Positions 1 through 8,806 of a stretch of DNA of 64,000 nt are shown here, one piece after another; position 1 is the first letter of the stretch; the number at the start of each line of letters is the position of its first letter. The stretch is from Luteimonas sp. JM171. GTDB lineage: Bacteria; Pseudomonadota; Gammaproteobacteria; Xanthomonadales; Xanthomonadaceae. Where the stretch lies: assembly GCF_001717465.1 (NCBI RefSeq), contig NZ_CP017074.1, forward strand, positions 2,818,873 to 2,882,872, in the 5' to 3' direction. A program made the position numbers and the translations under genes. The notes under the pieces were generated by a model. It saw nothing but the letters and a program-made list of their open reading frames with translations. It was not told the DNA's origin and did no database searches.

Positions 1-1
1 G

Positions 2-85
2 GGCGCGGTGAAGGGCATCCTGCTCGGCTCTGTGTCCAGCAAGGTGATCGCCCAGGGCGACATCCCGGTGACGATCGTCCGTTGA
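2..85 (+). CDS. Universal stress protein, C-terminal end (partial)
   Basis: The first 28 codons of the window read as the end of a protein that starts upstream. The fragment carries the pattern GSVSSKVIAQGDIPVTIVR before a TGA stop. This matches the last strand and nucleotide-binding loop of the universal stress protein (UspA) family, where G-S-V/T-S precedes a final 'PV-x-V-V/I' strand. The family binds ATP or acts in stress survival in the cytoplasm. Only the tail is visible, so subfamily and length cannot be judged. Confidence 0.75.
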   Translation, partial: GAVKGILLGSVSSKVIAQGDIPVTIVR

Positions 86-193
86 TGGCTTGCTGAACGG
101 GCCCTGGGCCCAAGGGCCATGCCATTGGTCATGGCCCGGCGGTTCAGGCGCATCGGCTATCCTTGGGGATTGGACCAACCCGGGATACCGCAC

Positions 194-2377
194 ATGAAGC
201 ATCCGCTCAGCCTTGCCCTGGCCGCCATCCTTGGCGGCATGGTCGCCTCGCCGGCCCTCGCCCAGACCGCCCCCAGCGCCGGACAGGAGGCCTCCAGCAT
301 GGAAGCCACGCAGGCCAACCCCTTCTTCGAGCAGAGCACGCTCCCGCTGCAGTACCCGCACTTCGACCGCATCCGCGACGAGCACTTCGGCCCGGCCTTC
401 GACGCCGGCATGGCCGAGCAGCTCGCCGAGATCGAGGCGATCGCCAACAACCCCGAAGACCCCACCTTCGAGAACACCATCATCGCCCTGGAGAAGTCCG
501 GCGAGACCCTGGGACGCGCCACGCGGGTGTTCTTCAACCTGGTGGGCACCGACACCAACGATGCGCGCCGCAAACTGCAGGCCGACTATTCGGCCCGCTT
601 TGCCGCCCACCGCGACGCGATCTCGCTCAATCCGCAACTGTTCGCACGCATCGAGGCGCTCTACAACCAGCGTGAATCGCTGGGCCTGGACGCGGAGGGC
701 GTGCGGCTGATCGAGCGCTACCACACCGACTTCGTCCGCGCCGGCGCCGCGCTGTCGGAGGCCGAAAAGGCCCGGATGAAGGAAATCAACGCCGAGCTGG
801 CCGACCTGGGCACGAAGTTCAGCCAGAACGTGCTCGCCGAGGTGAACGACTCGGCCGTGATCGTGGACACCGTGGAAGAGCTCGACGGCCTCACCCCGGC
901 CCAGATCAGCGCCGCGGCCGACGCCGCCGCTGCCCGCGGCCACGAAGGCAAGTACGCCATCACCCTGCTCAACACCACTGGCCAGCCGCCCAACGCCCAG
1001 CTGACCAACCGCGCCCTGCGCCAGCGCATCCACGAAGCCTCCGTGGCCCGCGGCGCGCGCGGCAACGAGTGGGACAACCGCGCCATCCTCTCGCGCGTGG
1101 TCAACCTGCGCGACGAGCGCGCCAAGATGCTCGGCTACCCTAACCACGCCACCTACGTGCTCGAGGAAGCCACCGCCGGCACCCCCGAGGCGGTGAACGA
1201 CATGCTCGGCCAGCTGGCCCCGGCGGCCGTCGCCAACGCCAAGCGCGAGGCGGAAAAGCTGCAGGCCATGATCGACCGCGAACAGGCCGCCAAGGGCGAG
1301 CCCAGCTTCGAACTGGCGCCGTGGGACTGGTCGTTCTACACCGAGAAGGTCCGCAAGGCCGAGTACGACTTCGACGAAGCCCAGCTCAAGCCGTACCTGG
1401 AGATGATGAACGTGCTGGAGAACGGCGTGCTCTATGCCGCCACCCAGCTCTACGGCATCACCTTCAAGGAGCGCACCGACCTGCCGAAGTACCACCCCGA
1501 CACCTGGGTGTACGACGTGTTCGACCACGACGGCTCGCAGCTGGCGATCTTCATCTTCGACCCGTACGCGCGCGACTCCAAGCGCGGTGGCGCGTGGATG
1601 AACTCCTACGTCTCGCAGTCGCACCTCATGGACACCAAGCCGGTGGTGGCCAACCACCAGAACATCACCAAGCCGCCGGCGGGCGAGCCGACCCTGCTCA
1701 CCTGGGACGAAGTGACCACCATGTTCCACGAGTTCGGCCACGCCCTGCACGGCATGTTCTCCGACGTGGAATACCCCTACTTCAGCGGCACCAGCGTCCC
1801 GCGCGACTTCGTCGAGTTCCCCTCGCAGGTCAACGAGATGTGGGCTGACTGGCCGTCGATCCTGGCCAATTACGCCAAGCACCACGAGACCGGCGAGCCG
1901 ATGCCGCAGGAACTGCTGGACAAGGTCGTGGCCACCGCCAAGTTCAACCAGGGCTTCGCCACCACCGAGTACCTGGGCGCCGCGATCATCGACCAGTACC
2001 TGCACCAGGCCGACGCGGACGATATCCCCAGCGCTGATGAGGTCGTGGCCTTCGAGGCCGAGGCCCTCGCCGCCTCCGGCATCAACTTCGACCCGGTCCC
2101 GCCGCGCTACAAGCTGCCCTACTTCAGCCACATCATGGGCGGCTACTCCGCTGGCTATTACGCCTACATCTGGTCGGAGGTGCTGGACGCCAACACCGTG
2201 AAGTGGATCGAAGGGAACGGCGGCCTGACCCGGGAGAACGGCGACCGCTTCCGCGCCACCCTCCTCTCCCAGGGCGGCAGCAAGCCGGCGCTCGACCTGT
2301 TCCACGCCTTCTCCGGCTCCGAGCCCGACATCCAGCCCCTGCTGGAGCGCCGCGGCCTGGTGGATCCGGCGAACTGA
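194..2377 (+). CDS. dcp: Exported M3 family peptidase (Dcp-like)
   Basis: A 727-residue zinc metallopeptidase of family M3A (peptidyl-dipeptidase Dcp/oligopeptidase A group), probably releasing dipeptides from peptides in the periplasm. The start at 194 is preferred over an in-frame ATG at 119 because it gives a clean Sec signal peptide (MKHPLSLALAAILGG, then SPALAQ, cleavage about residue 24). The zinc motif HEFGH lies at about residues 512-516 (FHEFGHALHG) and a downstream run around HIMGGYSAGYYAYIW matches the M3 substrate-binding region. Length agrees with exported Dcp proteins (about 700-730). The gene stands alone and ends at a strong terminator. An oligopeptidase rather than a dipeptidyl carboxypeptidase remains possible. 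Confidence 0.9.
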   Translation: MKHPLSLALAAILGGMVASPALAQTAPSAGQEASSMEATQANPFFEQSTLPLQYPHFDRIRDEHFGPAFDAGMAEQLAEIEAIANNPEDPTFENTIIALEKSGETLGRATRVFFNLVGTDTNDARRKLQADYSARFAAHRDAISLNPQLFARIEALYNQRESLGLDAEGVRLIERYHTDFVRAGAALSEAEKARMKEINAELADLGTKFSQNVLAEVNDSAVIVDTVEELDGLTPAQISAAADAAAARGHEGKYAITLLNTTGQPPNAQLTNRALRQRIHEASVARGARGNEWDNRAILSRVVNLRDERAKMLGYPNHATYVLEEATAGTPEAVNDMLGQLAPAAVANAKREAEKLQAMIDREQAAKGEPSFELAPWDWSFYTEKVRKAEYDFDEAQLKPYLEMMNVLENGVLYAATQLYGITFKERTDLPKYHPDTWVYDVFDHDGSQLAIFIFDPYARDSKRGGAWMNSYVSQSHLMDTKPVVANHQNITKPPAGEPTLLTWDEVTTMFHEFGHALHGMFSDVEYPYFSGTSVPRDFVEFPSQVNEMWADWPSILANYAKHHETGEPMPQELLDKVVATAKFNQGFATTEYLGAAIIDQYLHQADADDIPSADEVVAFEAEALAASGINFDPVPPRYKLPYFSHIMGGYSAGYYAYIWSEVLDANTVKWIEGNGGLTRENGDRFRATLLSQGGSKPALDLFHAFSGSEPDIQPLLERRGLVDPAN

Positions 2378-2400
2378 TCCAAACCACACGCTGCAAACAG

Positions 2401-2429
2401 AAAACCGCCCGGCAAACCCGGGCGGTTTT
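2401..2429. terminator. Intrinsic terminator, probably bidirectional
   Basis: An 11-bp perfect stem (AAAACCGCCCG at 2401-2411 with CGGGCGGTTTT at 2419-2429) closes a 7-base loop 23 bases after the M3 peptidase stop. The stem ends in TTTT on both strands, so it can stop the M3 gene rightward and, in principle, the leftward cfa transcript. Confidence 0.85.
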
Positions 2430-2453
2430 CATTTCAGCGGATCCAAAAGCCGA

Positions 2454-2561
2454 GCCCCGCCGTGGCCGGGAGGCCTTTGCGCGTAAGTAAAGGAGGAGGA
2501 ATCCGTCGTAGACGGATTCCGGGGGACATGGAGCGCAAAGGCCTCGCGGCCGCGGCGGGGC
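2454..2561. repeat. Nested inverted repeat (extragenic element)
   Basis: This 108-base intergenic block is two nested inverted repeats. The outer arms (2454-2482 and 2533-2561, 29 bases each) are reverse complements with two mismatches. Each contains GGCCTTTGCGC or its complement. Inside lies a perfect 10-bp stem (GGAATCCGTC 2498-2507 with GACGGATTCC 2511-2520) on a 3-base loop. An AAAGGAGGAGG purine run and a GGGGGACATG stretch sit between inner and outer stems. It lies between convergent genes just after the terminator and has no convincing ORF. It looks like a REP/BIME-like or MITE-like extragenic unit. I saw no second copy in the other intergenic spaces of this window. Confidence 0.8.
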
Positions 2562-2592
2562 CCGTCAACTCACGGCGTCATCAATCGAAGCC

Positions 2593-3714
2593 TCACCGCG
2601 GTGCCACATATCCCCCAGGCACCCCCTCCGGCGACAACACGATCTGCCACAGATTGATCCGCCGCGCCCGGAAACTCGCCATCGAACCCGCCAGATAAAA
2701 CCGCCACATCCGCCGGAACCGCTCGTCATACCGCTCCGGCAGATCCTCCCACGCGGCCTCGATGTTCTCCCGCCACGCCTGCAGCGTCCGATCGTAGTCC
2801 GCCCCGAAATTGTGCCAATCCTCGATCACGAACTTCCGCTCCAGCGCCCGCGTCACCTGCGCCGCCGAAGGAATCATCGAATTCGGGAAAATGTACTTCG
2901 CGATCCACGGATCCGTCCGGTTGCGCGACACATTGCTCCCGATCGTGTGCAGCAGCATCAGCCCATCGGGCTCAAGGCTCCGCCGCGCCACCCGGAAGAA
3001 CGACCGGTAATTGCGCACCCCCACATGCTCGAACATCCCGATCGTGACGATGCGGTCGAAGCGCTCGTCCAGGTCCCGGTAATCCTGCAGGCGGATCTCC
3101 ACCGGCAGGCCTTCGCACAGCTCGCGCGCATACGCCGCCTGCTCGCGGGAAATCGTCACCCCCACGCCCTCGATCCCGTACCGCTCCGCGGCGAACTTCA
3201 GCATCTCGCCCCAGCCGCAGCCGATGTCGAGCAGGCGCATCCCGGGTTCCAGCCCGAGCTTGCGGCATGCCAGGTCGAGCTTGGCCTCCTGCGCCTCGTC
3301 GAGGCTCGTGGCCTGGCGCCAGTACCCGCAGCTGTACACCATGCGCTTGCCCAGCATGGCCTCATAGAGGTCATTGCCCAGGTCGTAGTGGTGCTCCCCC
3401 ACCTCGAAGCTGCGGCGCCCGCGCTGCCGGTTCACCAGCCACGCCCCGATCCCGTCGGCGATCTCGGCGGCCCCGTAAACGCGCTCATCAAGCCGGGCAT
3501 GCATCAGCTTCAGCAAAAACGCGTCGAGCGATCCGACATCCCACCAGCCATCCATGTAGGCCTCGCCCAGGCCCAGGGAACCTTGCCCCAGCGCCCTGGC
3601 GTACAGCCGCTCATCGTGGACCTGCAGGTCCCACGAGCGATCGCCCCCGATCTGGACGCCGGCGTCGTCGAGCAGCGCCCGCACGCGGCGTTCGTACCGA
3701 TCTTCTTGATCCAT
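2593..3714 (-). CDS. cfa: Cyclopropane-fatty-acyl-phospholipid synthase
   Basis: A 373-residue SAM-dependent enzyme that adds a methylene bridge to unsaturated acyl chains of membrane phospholipids, usually in stationary phase or acid stress. The SAM motif LLDIGCGWGEML is at about residues 160-171. The family blocks HYDLGND (about 109-115) and YSCGYW (about 127-132) are present, as is the C-terminal WR-x-N-active-site region. Size is close to E. coli Cfa (382). A GTG at 3720 is in frame, but the Shine-Dalgarno GGAGGGG directly abuts it. The ATG at 3714 has normal spacing and is preferred. The gene is convergent with the M3 peptidase gene. Confidence 0.92.
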   Translation of the reverse strand: MDQEDRYERRVRALLDDAGVQIGGDRSWDLQVHDERLYARALGQGSLGLGEAYMDGWWDVGSLDAFLLKLMHARLDERVYGAAEIADGIGAWLVNRQRGRRSFEVGEHHYDLGNDLYEAMLGKRMVYSCGYWRQATSLDEAQEAKLDLACRKLGLEPGMRLLDIGCGWGEMLKFAAERYGIEGVGVTISREQAAYARELCEGLPVEIRLQDYRDLDERFDRIVTIGMFEHVGVRNYRSFFRVARRSLEPDGLMLLHTIGSNVSRNRTDPWIAKYIFPNSMIPSAAQVTRALERKFVIEDWHNFGADYDRTLQAWRENIEAAWEDLPERYDERFRRMWRFYLAGSMASFRARRINLWQIVLSPEGVPGGYVAPR

Positions 3715-3782
3715 GCCCACCCCTCCAGGTACAGCGCAGCAGGAAGATGCCGGCCGACCTTAACAGGCCGGGCGGCCGGCCG

Positions 3783-4634
3783 TCAGCCGGCGGCGAACAG
3801 GTCGCGGTACTCGGGCGCCAGGTGCGGAAGCAGCACCTCGCCCGGCACCGTCACGTAGTTGGTGCCGTCCGAGTAGGGGCCGACCTGATACGGGGGGAAC
3901 ACGAAGCGCAGCGCGGTGATGCGCCCGCCCGGACCCAGCTGCGGCTCGAAATGGGCGAAGTTGGCCGGGTCCGGGGCCGACCCTTCCTCGATCATCTTTC
4001 CGCCCGAGCGCACCAGCTGCTCGCGCTCGCCGGGTTCGAGGTCCCAGGCATCCACGCGTTCGAACAGCTGCGCGTGCAGCTGCTCGCGCACATACTCCGA
4101 CAGGGCACGCCAGCCCTCCTCATCCTCGATCAGGTCGGCAGCCTCCAGCATCTTTCCGCGCTGCGGCAACCAGACGAAGCGCGCCACCAGCGGATTGCCG
4201 TGCGCACCGCCGGTATAGCTGCTGCCCTCGGCGCGCACCGCGACCACGCTCGGTGTCTCCACCAGCATGGAGAAATCCAGCGCCAGGTCATACGGTGCAC
4301 GCGGGCGGGCCTCGCCGAGGCTGGCGACGGCCTCGTCCAGGTCGTCACGGGCCGCGCGCGCATAGGCGTCCAGGGCGCGGGCCAGCCCCGGGTACTGGTC
4401 GGCGCCGTCCGGGAAGCTGATCCCCACCAGGTAGCGCGGGTCCCGCTCCATCACGTCCTCAAGCGTCCGCGCCGGCGGCACGCTGATGTCCGGCTGCGGT
4501 GGCGATGGTTCCGCCCGCGGCCCGCCCTCTTCCACGGCCGCCCCGGCCGCCGTTGCGGGCTGCTGTTCCTGGCTACCGCATGCCGCCAGTGCCAGCGCAA
4601 TCGCCAGGCATGGCAGCCAACCCGGGTTCCTCAT
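3783..4634 (-). CDS. Lipoprotein with DUF3298 (RsiV-type) domain
   Basis: A 283-residue predicted lipoprotein. The start at 4634 is chosen because it follows GAGGGGG at good spacing and opens a lipoprotein signal, MRNPGWLPCLAIALALAAC, with the lipobox cysteine at about residue 19. After a low-complexity Gln/Ala/Pro linker, the sequence contains a DUF4163-like strand region and the DUF3298 signature around YTGGAHGNP and the KML-x-A-x-DLI segment. This domain is known from RsiV anti-sigma factors, where it binds lysozyme, and from many envelope proteins of unknown role. No sigma factor gene is adjacent, so an anti-sigma role is not supported here. Confidence 0.8.
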   Translation of the reverse strand: MRNPGWLPCLAIALALAACGSQEQQPATAAGAAVEEGGPRAEPSPPQPDISVPPARTLEDVMERDPRYLVGISFPDGADQYPGLARALDAYARAARDDLDEAVASLGEARPRAPYDLALDFSMLVETPSVVAVRAEGSSYTGGAHGNPLVARFVWLPQRGKMLEAADLIEDEEGWRALSEYVREQLHAQLFERVDAWDLEPGEREQLVRSGGKMIEEGSAPDPANFAHFEPQLGPGGRITALRFVFPPYQVGPYSDGTNYVTVPGEVLLPHLAPEYRDLFAAG

Positions 4635-4728
4635 CCGTCGTTCCCCCTCTTTCCTGTCCATCCGAACGTGATGAACAGGGAGGATAGGACTGGCAATGTG
4701 ACGGCCCGGCAAAAGACGGGCAAAGAAA

Positions 4729-4748
4729 AACCCGGCCGGAGCCGGGTT
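4729..4748 (-). terminator. Intrinsic terminator after the cold-shock gene
   Basis: AACCCGGC (4729-4736) pairs with GCCGGGTT (4741-4748) around a CGGA loop. Read on the minus strand the hairpin ends in a TTTTTCTTT run (4721-4730), 25 bases after the csp stop. This is a textbook terminator for the leftward gene. Confidence 0.88.
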
Positions 4749-4773
4749 CTCCCTGTATCCGGTGAAGCCGGAA

Positions 4774-4983
4774 TTACAGCGGCTGGACTTCGTCCGCCTG
4801 CAGGCCCTTCTGGCCCTGCACCACCTTGAAGGAGACCTGCTGGCCTTCCTGCAGCGACTTGAAGCCGGTGCCCTGGATGGAACGGAAGTGGACGAACACG
4901 TCCTGGCCGTTCTCAGGGGTGATGAAGCCGAAGCCCTTGGCGTCGTTGAACCACTTGACGGTACCGGTCTGACGATCAGACAT
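4774..4983 (-). CDS. Cold-shock protein (CspA family)
   Basis: A 69-residue single cold-shock domain, the normal size for CspA-like RNA chaperones that melt RNA secondary structure. The RNA-binding motifs RNP1 (KGFGFI) and RNP2 (VFVHF) are both intact, and [15 protein letters not shown] is the family's hallmark N-terminus. The start at 4983 follows GAGGAG at 6-7 bases; the seven extra upstream codons in the open frame are not needed. A leader of about 250 bases without a gene precedes it, as is usual for csp genes whose 5'UTR controls temperature-dependent translation. Confidence 0.95.
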   Translation of the reverse strand: MSDRQTGTVKWFNDAKGFGFITPENGQDVFVHFRSIQGTGFKSLQEGQQVSFKVVQGQKGLQADEVQPL

Positions 4984-5263
4984 CTCGTTACTCCTCAAAA
5001 ACACAGTGTTGGTTGGAACACGGGCCGCACCGCGGACCGCGACTGTCGAGCAAGGGGTAACGCGAAAGCGATGGAGCGGATCGTCCCGACCGGCCTAGGC
5101 CGAACGTGCAACTGCTGATCTACCGCATCGGAGCCACGATGTACCGTGATCCCGCTTTGAACAGTGAGCGCACGATACCCTACTTTGTCCCACAAGTGTG
5201 AACGGGAAGTGCTGCACCGCCGCAAGTGGGCCCGGCCCCCCGCGGCCGCGCCCGGAACGGCCG
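4984..5263 (-). promoter_or_regulatory. Gene-free leader/promoter region of the csp gene
   Basis: There are 280 bases between the csp start and the preceding gene. No credible ORF is present. Near the far end the minus strand has a TATCGT box (about 5173-5178) that could be a -10 element, but the -35 spacing is not convincing. A long csp leader transcript is the most likely content. Only the GAGGAG ribosome-binding site next to the start is secure. Confidence 0.5.
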
Positions 5264-6097
5264 TCAGTGGCCGCCCTTGCTGTCCCGCTTGCCCTGGTTG
5301 ATGCGGCCGCGCGTCCCGGCACTGCCGTGGATCGCAGGCATCCGGCTTTCAGCAGCCTGCAATTCCTCTGCCCGCCGGGCCGCTTCGGTGGACTGGAATC
5401 CATCGCTCCCGACCTGGCTGCCATGGGCGACGGGAGCCTCCCAGGGCTTGGGCTGCCGGGCCGCTTCCTGCTTGGCTTCAAGCAGTTTGCGGGTGCTGCG
5501 AAGCGCCTGCCTGGGGGTCACCTTCTTGGCCGCGGACTTGCGTGGCGTGTTGCTGGCGGCCTTTTTGACGGCTTTCTGCGCGGCCTTCTTGGCAGCTTTC
5601 TTGGCAGCATTCTTCGCGGCCTTTTTCGCGGCTTTCTTTACAGCCTTTTTCGCCACCGGCGTGGCCTTCGATGCCTGGCGCGCGGCCTGCCGGCCCTCGC
5701 GGCGTTCGGACCTGCGGGCGGACTTCTTGCTGCCCGCGGTCTTGCGGGCGGAGGTTTTCTTCGCCGTCGCCCGGGCCTCTTCCCTTCCGGCCTGCTTCAC
5801 CTCCTTCAGCCGGGCCTCGAACCGGTCGAGGATATCGGCAAGGATCGCGGCCTTGTCCAGGCTGCGCTGGTTTGCCGAACCGCTCGTCCCGCGCTTGCTG
5901 CCGGTACTCGCCCGCGACGACAGTTTCTGCCGTTTGGCGAGGTCGCGGCTGCGGTCGCGCGCAGCCCGGGCACGCTTGATGCGCGTTTCCAGCTGCGCGG
6001 CGGTGAATCCGCGGATCGGGTTGTGCCTGCTCTCGTTGTAAAGCGTCATCTCGCCCTTGTTGAGCAGGGCGGTCGCCTTTGCACGGGTGATCTGCAT
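5264..6097 (-). CDS. Lys/Ala-rich histone H1-like protein
   Basis: A 277-residue highly basic protein. Residues 1-60 form a compact, conserved-looking region (NKGEMTLYNESRHNPIRGF, then AQLETRIKRARAARDRSRDLAKRQ) predicted to be helical. Residues 75-110 are a second helical segment. From about residue 110 the sequence becomes Lys/Ala/Arg-rich, and residues 150-181 are a run of K-K-A-A/K-A-V-K units like the tails of bacterial histone H1-like proteins (AlgP/AlgR3, HctB type). The tail probably binds DNA or RNA without specificity. No signal peptide or membrane segment is present. Function is inferred from composition only. It could be a nucleoid protein or a ribosome-associated factor. Confidence 0.7.
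   Translation of the reverse strand: MQITRAKATALLNKGEMTLYNESRHNPIRGFTAAQLETRIKRARAARDRSRDLAKRQKLSSRASTGSKRGTSGSANQRSLDKAAILADILDRFEARLKEVKQAGREEARATAKKTSARKTAGSKKSARRSERREGRQAARQASKATPVAKKAVKKAAKKAAKNAAKKAAKKAAQKAVKKAASNTPRKSAAKKVTPRQALRSTRKLLEAKQEAARQPKPWEAPVAHGSQVGSDGFQSTEAARRAEELQAAESRMPAIHGSAGTRGRINQGKRDSKGGH
5555..5650 (-). repeat. Tandem KKAA-type coding repeats
   Basis: Within the basic protein, about 32 codons repeat a 3-5 residue K-K-A/A-A-K unit. On the DNA this appears as repeated GC(C/T)TT(C/T)TT blocks, a slippage-prone tract in which length variation between strains would be expected. Confidence 0.75.
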
Positions 6098-6185
6098 CGT
6101 TCCTCCTCGAAGAGCCGCGGCGCTGCCGCGCAGGTGTGCCTGCCCCTTCGAATATCACAGCCCGGCTGCAGGGGTGATGAGGACC

Positions 6186-6797
6186 TCAGGGGTTGAGCAG
6201 CTGCTGGAGGAAGGCGGCGGCCACCCGCGGTTCGAGCAGCACCGTGAAAAGCATGCCGTAGGCCGCACCCCACAGGTGCGCGCTGTGGTTGACGTTGTCC
6301 CCGCCCTGCCGGTCCATCCAGATGCTGTAGCCGATGTAGAAGCCCGCGAACACGAACGCAGGGATGCCGATGGGGATCGGCACGATGTACAGGCGCTCCC
6401 ATGGCGCCAGCAGCACGAAAGCAAACAGCACCGCCGCCACGCCGCCTGATGCGCCCAGGCTCCGGTAGTGCGGATCCTGCTGGTGGCGCAGCCAGGTGGG
6501 CAGGATCGCGACCACGATCGCCGACAGGTAGAACGCCAGGAAGCCGAACGGTCCGATCCGCTGCGAAAAGAAGGCTTCCATCACCCGCCCAAAGAAGAAC
6601 AGGGTGATCATGTTGAACAGCAGGTGCATCCAGTCGGCGTGGATGAAACCGTGCGTGAGCAGCCGCTCGTACTGGCGCTGGCGCGCGATCGCCGGCGGCC
6701 ACAGGATCAGCCGCGCCATCAGCGCCTGGTCGTTGAACGCGCGCCACGACACGAACACGGTGACGCCGATGATGGTCAGGGTGACGATCGATTCCAT
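6186..6797 (-). CDS. Rhomboid family intramembrane serine protease
   Basis: A 203-residue protein with about six membrane segments. The catalytic serine sits in GASGG (about residue 116) and the catalytic histidine in NHSAHLWGA near the C-terminus. HADWMHLLFNM in the first loop matches the conserved rhomboid L1 region with an Asn in the next helix. It cleaves transmembrane helices within the inner membrane. The start at 6797 opens straight into the first helix (MESIVTLTIIGVTVFVSW), while the 15 codons upstream look like leader. The gene is monocistronic and separated by about 90 bases from the basic-protein gene downstream. Confidence 0.88.
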   Translation of the reverse strand: MESIVTLTIIGVTVFVSWRAFNDQALMARLILWPPAIARQRQYERLLTHGFIHADWMHLLFNMITLFFFGRVMEAFFSQRIGPFGFLAFYLSAIVVAILPTWLRHQQDPHYRSLGASGGVAAVLFAFVLLAPWERLYIVPIPIGIPAFVFAGFYIGYSIWMDRQGGDNVNHSAHLWGAAYGMLFTVLLEPRVAAAFLQQLLNP

Positions 6798-6911
6798 GGA
6801 CTGTTTCCGCGCATTCCGGTGGCAGCATGTTACAGCCCGCACGCTTGGGCGGGCTGCAGCCGGGCGGGCCGGACAGGCATCATTGCGGGCCCGTTTCCGC
6901 AGGCGATCCCG

Positions 6912-8702
6912 ATGTCCCCAGCCACCCGCAGCACCGTCCTCCTGACCCTCCTCCTGCTGGCGCTCTCACCCTGGCCGGGTACATCCGCCGCTTCGCCCTC
7001 CCATGCGCTCACCACCCACGCCGAGCGCACCGGCTTCACCCGGACCGGGCGCTACGCGGAGGTGGCCGCGATGTGCGAGGCGTTCGCCCGCGCGTATCCC
7101 GACACGGTGCGCTGTTTCGACTTCGGCACCAGCCCCGAGGGCCGGCCCATGAAGGCGCTGGCCATCAGCCAGGCAGGCGCGCTGGAGCCGACGCAGGCTC
7201 GCACGCGGAAGCTGCCGGTCGTGCTAGTCCAGGGCGGGATCCACCCTGGCGAGGCCGATGGCAAGGACGCGGGTTTCCTGGCCCTGCGCCAGGTGTTGGA
7301 GGGCAAGGCGGCAGCGGGCGCGCTGGACAGGCTGGTGTGGCTGCTCGTCCCGGTCTTCAACGTCGACGGCCACGAACGCTTCGAGCCCTGGAACCGCCCC
7401 AACCAGCGCGGCCCGGAAGAATCCGGGTGGCGCGCCACCGCCCAGAACCTCAATCTGAACCGGGACTACGCCAAGGCGGACTCGCCAGAAATGCAGGCCA
7501 TGCTGCAGTTGGTCAACGCCTGGGATCCCCTGTTGCAGGTGGACCTGCATGCCACCAATGGCGCCCAGTTCGAGCACGACATCGCCGTGCAGGTGGAGCC
7601 GCTGCACGCGGGTGACGAGGCGCTGCGCGAGGTCGGCCGGACCCTGCGCGATGGGGTCATGGCCGACCTCGCCGCCCAGGGTTCGCTGCCGCTGCCGTTC
7701 TATCCCTCGCTCGCCGAATACGACAATCCCGGGTCCGGCTTCGTTGATGGCGTGTATCCGCCGCGCTTCTCCACCGGCTACTTCCTGCTGCGCAACCGGC
7801 TGTCGATGCTGGTGGAAACGCATTCCTGGAAGCCGTATGCCGAGCGCGTGCGCACCACCCGCAACACCATCGTCTCGGTGCTTGAACATGTGGCGCGCCA
7901 CGGCGAAGCGTGGCTCGCGGCTGCCGCCGCGGCGGATGAGCGAGCGCTCGCGCTCGGGGGCCAGGAGGTGCCGCTTGATTACGAAGCCACCGACCGGGCC
8001 CGCACCATCGACTTCCGCGGCTACGCCTGGACGCGCACCCCCTCCGATATCTCCGGCGCCCTGGCGACCCGTTACGACGAGACCACCCCCCAGCTCTGGC
8101 GGGTGCCGCTGCGCGACGAGGTGGTGCCTGCGCGCAGCGAGCGCGCGCCGCTGGGCGGCTATGTGGTGCCCACCGCGCATGCCTCGTGGATGGCGGCCCA
8201 CCTGCGGTTGCACGGCCTGCAGTTCACGACCCTGGCCGAGGCCATGCCTGGTGCGGAAGTGGAAACCTTCCGCGCTTCGTCCTGGACGCCCGCCGCGGCG
8301 TCCCTGGAGGGAAGGCAGCGGATGGCATTGGAGGGTGGATGGTCGCCAGAGCAGCGGGACATTCCTGCCGGCAGCCTGTTCGTGCCGATCGCGCAGCCGT
8401 CGGCGCGCCTGGTGGTTGCGCTGATGGAGCCCCTGGCACCGGACTCGCATGCCGCCTGGGGCCGCTTCAACGCCCACTTCGAGCGCAAGGAATACATGGA
8501 GGCCTATGTCGCCGAAGCCGTCGCCCGGGAAATGCTTGCCGCCGATCCCGGGCTGGAGGCCACCTTCCGGAAAAAGCTGGGCGACGACCCGGAATTCGCG
8601 GACAGCCCACGTGCGCGCCTGGACTTCTTCTACCGCCGTCACCCGGCCTGGGACGAACGCCTGGGCCTGTACCCGGTCTATCGCGCGCACTGGACTCCCT
8701 GA
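6912..8702 (+). CDS. Exported M14 family zinc carboxypeptidase
   Basis: A 596-residue secreted metallocarboxypeptidase. The start at 6912 begins a signal peptide (MSPATRSTVLLTLLLLALS, cleaved near ASAA). The zinc site HPGE (GIHPGEADGKDAG) uses His111 and Glu114. The third ligand is His213 in VDLHATNG, and NLNRDY corresponds to the family's Asn-Arg substrate-binding pair. A VETHSWKPY block near residue 305 provides the catalytic glutamate region. The C-terminal 250 residues are a beta-rich extension seen in bacterial M14 proteins of this size. It probably trims peptides in the periplasm or medium. The open frame extends far upstream, but the sequence there is out of character. Confidence 0.88.
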   Translation: MSPATRSTVLLTLLLLALSPWPGTSAASPSHALTTHAERTGFTRTGRYAEVAAMCEAFARAYPDTVRCFDFGTSPEGRPMKALAISQAGALEPTQARTRKLPVVLVQGGIHPGEADGKDAGFLALRQVLEGKAAAGALDRLVWLLVPVFNVDGHERFEPWNRPNQRGPEESGWRATAQNLNLNRDYAKADSPEMQAMLQLVNAWDPLLQVDLHATNGAQFEHDIAVQVEPLHAGDEALREVGRTLRDGVMADLAAQGSLPLPFYPSLAEYDNPGSGFVDGVYPPRFSTGYFLLRNRLSMLVETHSWKPYAERVRTTRNTIVSVLEHVARHGEAWLAAAAAADERALALGGQEVPLDYEATDRARTIDFRGYAWTRTPSDISGALATRYDETTPQLWRVPLRDEVVPARSERAPLGGYVVPTAHASWMAAHLRLHGLQFTTLAEAMPGAEVETFRASSWTPAAASLEGRQRMALEGGWSPEQRDIPAGSLFVPIAQPSARLVVALMEPLAPDSHAAWGRFNAHFERKEYMEAYVAEAVAREMLAADPGLEATFRKKLGDDPEFADSPRARLDFFYRRHPAWDERLGLYPVYRAHWTP

Positions 8703-8806
8703 ACCCGTCAGCTGCCTGCACATCGCGCTGAAGCCCGTTGTCCTATGCTCGGGGCGGGGCCGCGCTGGCCTGGCGCGGCATCGATCCGAGACGAAGGAGC
8801 ATGACC

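Noticed and set aside
2812..3858. 348-codon plus-strand open frame
   Set aside because: It is antisense to cfa with its SAM motif. High-GC codon bias commonly opens such frames.
4984..5263. Small ORFs inside the csp leader (for example 4995-5225 minus)
   Set aside because: No ribosome site, Ser/Arg-rich shadow-like translation, and the region is better explained as a csp 5'UTR.
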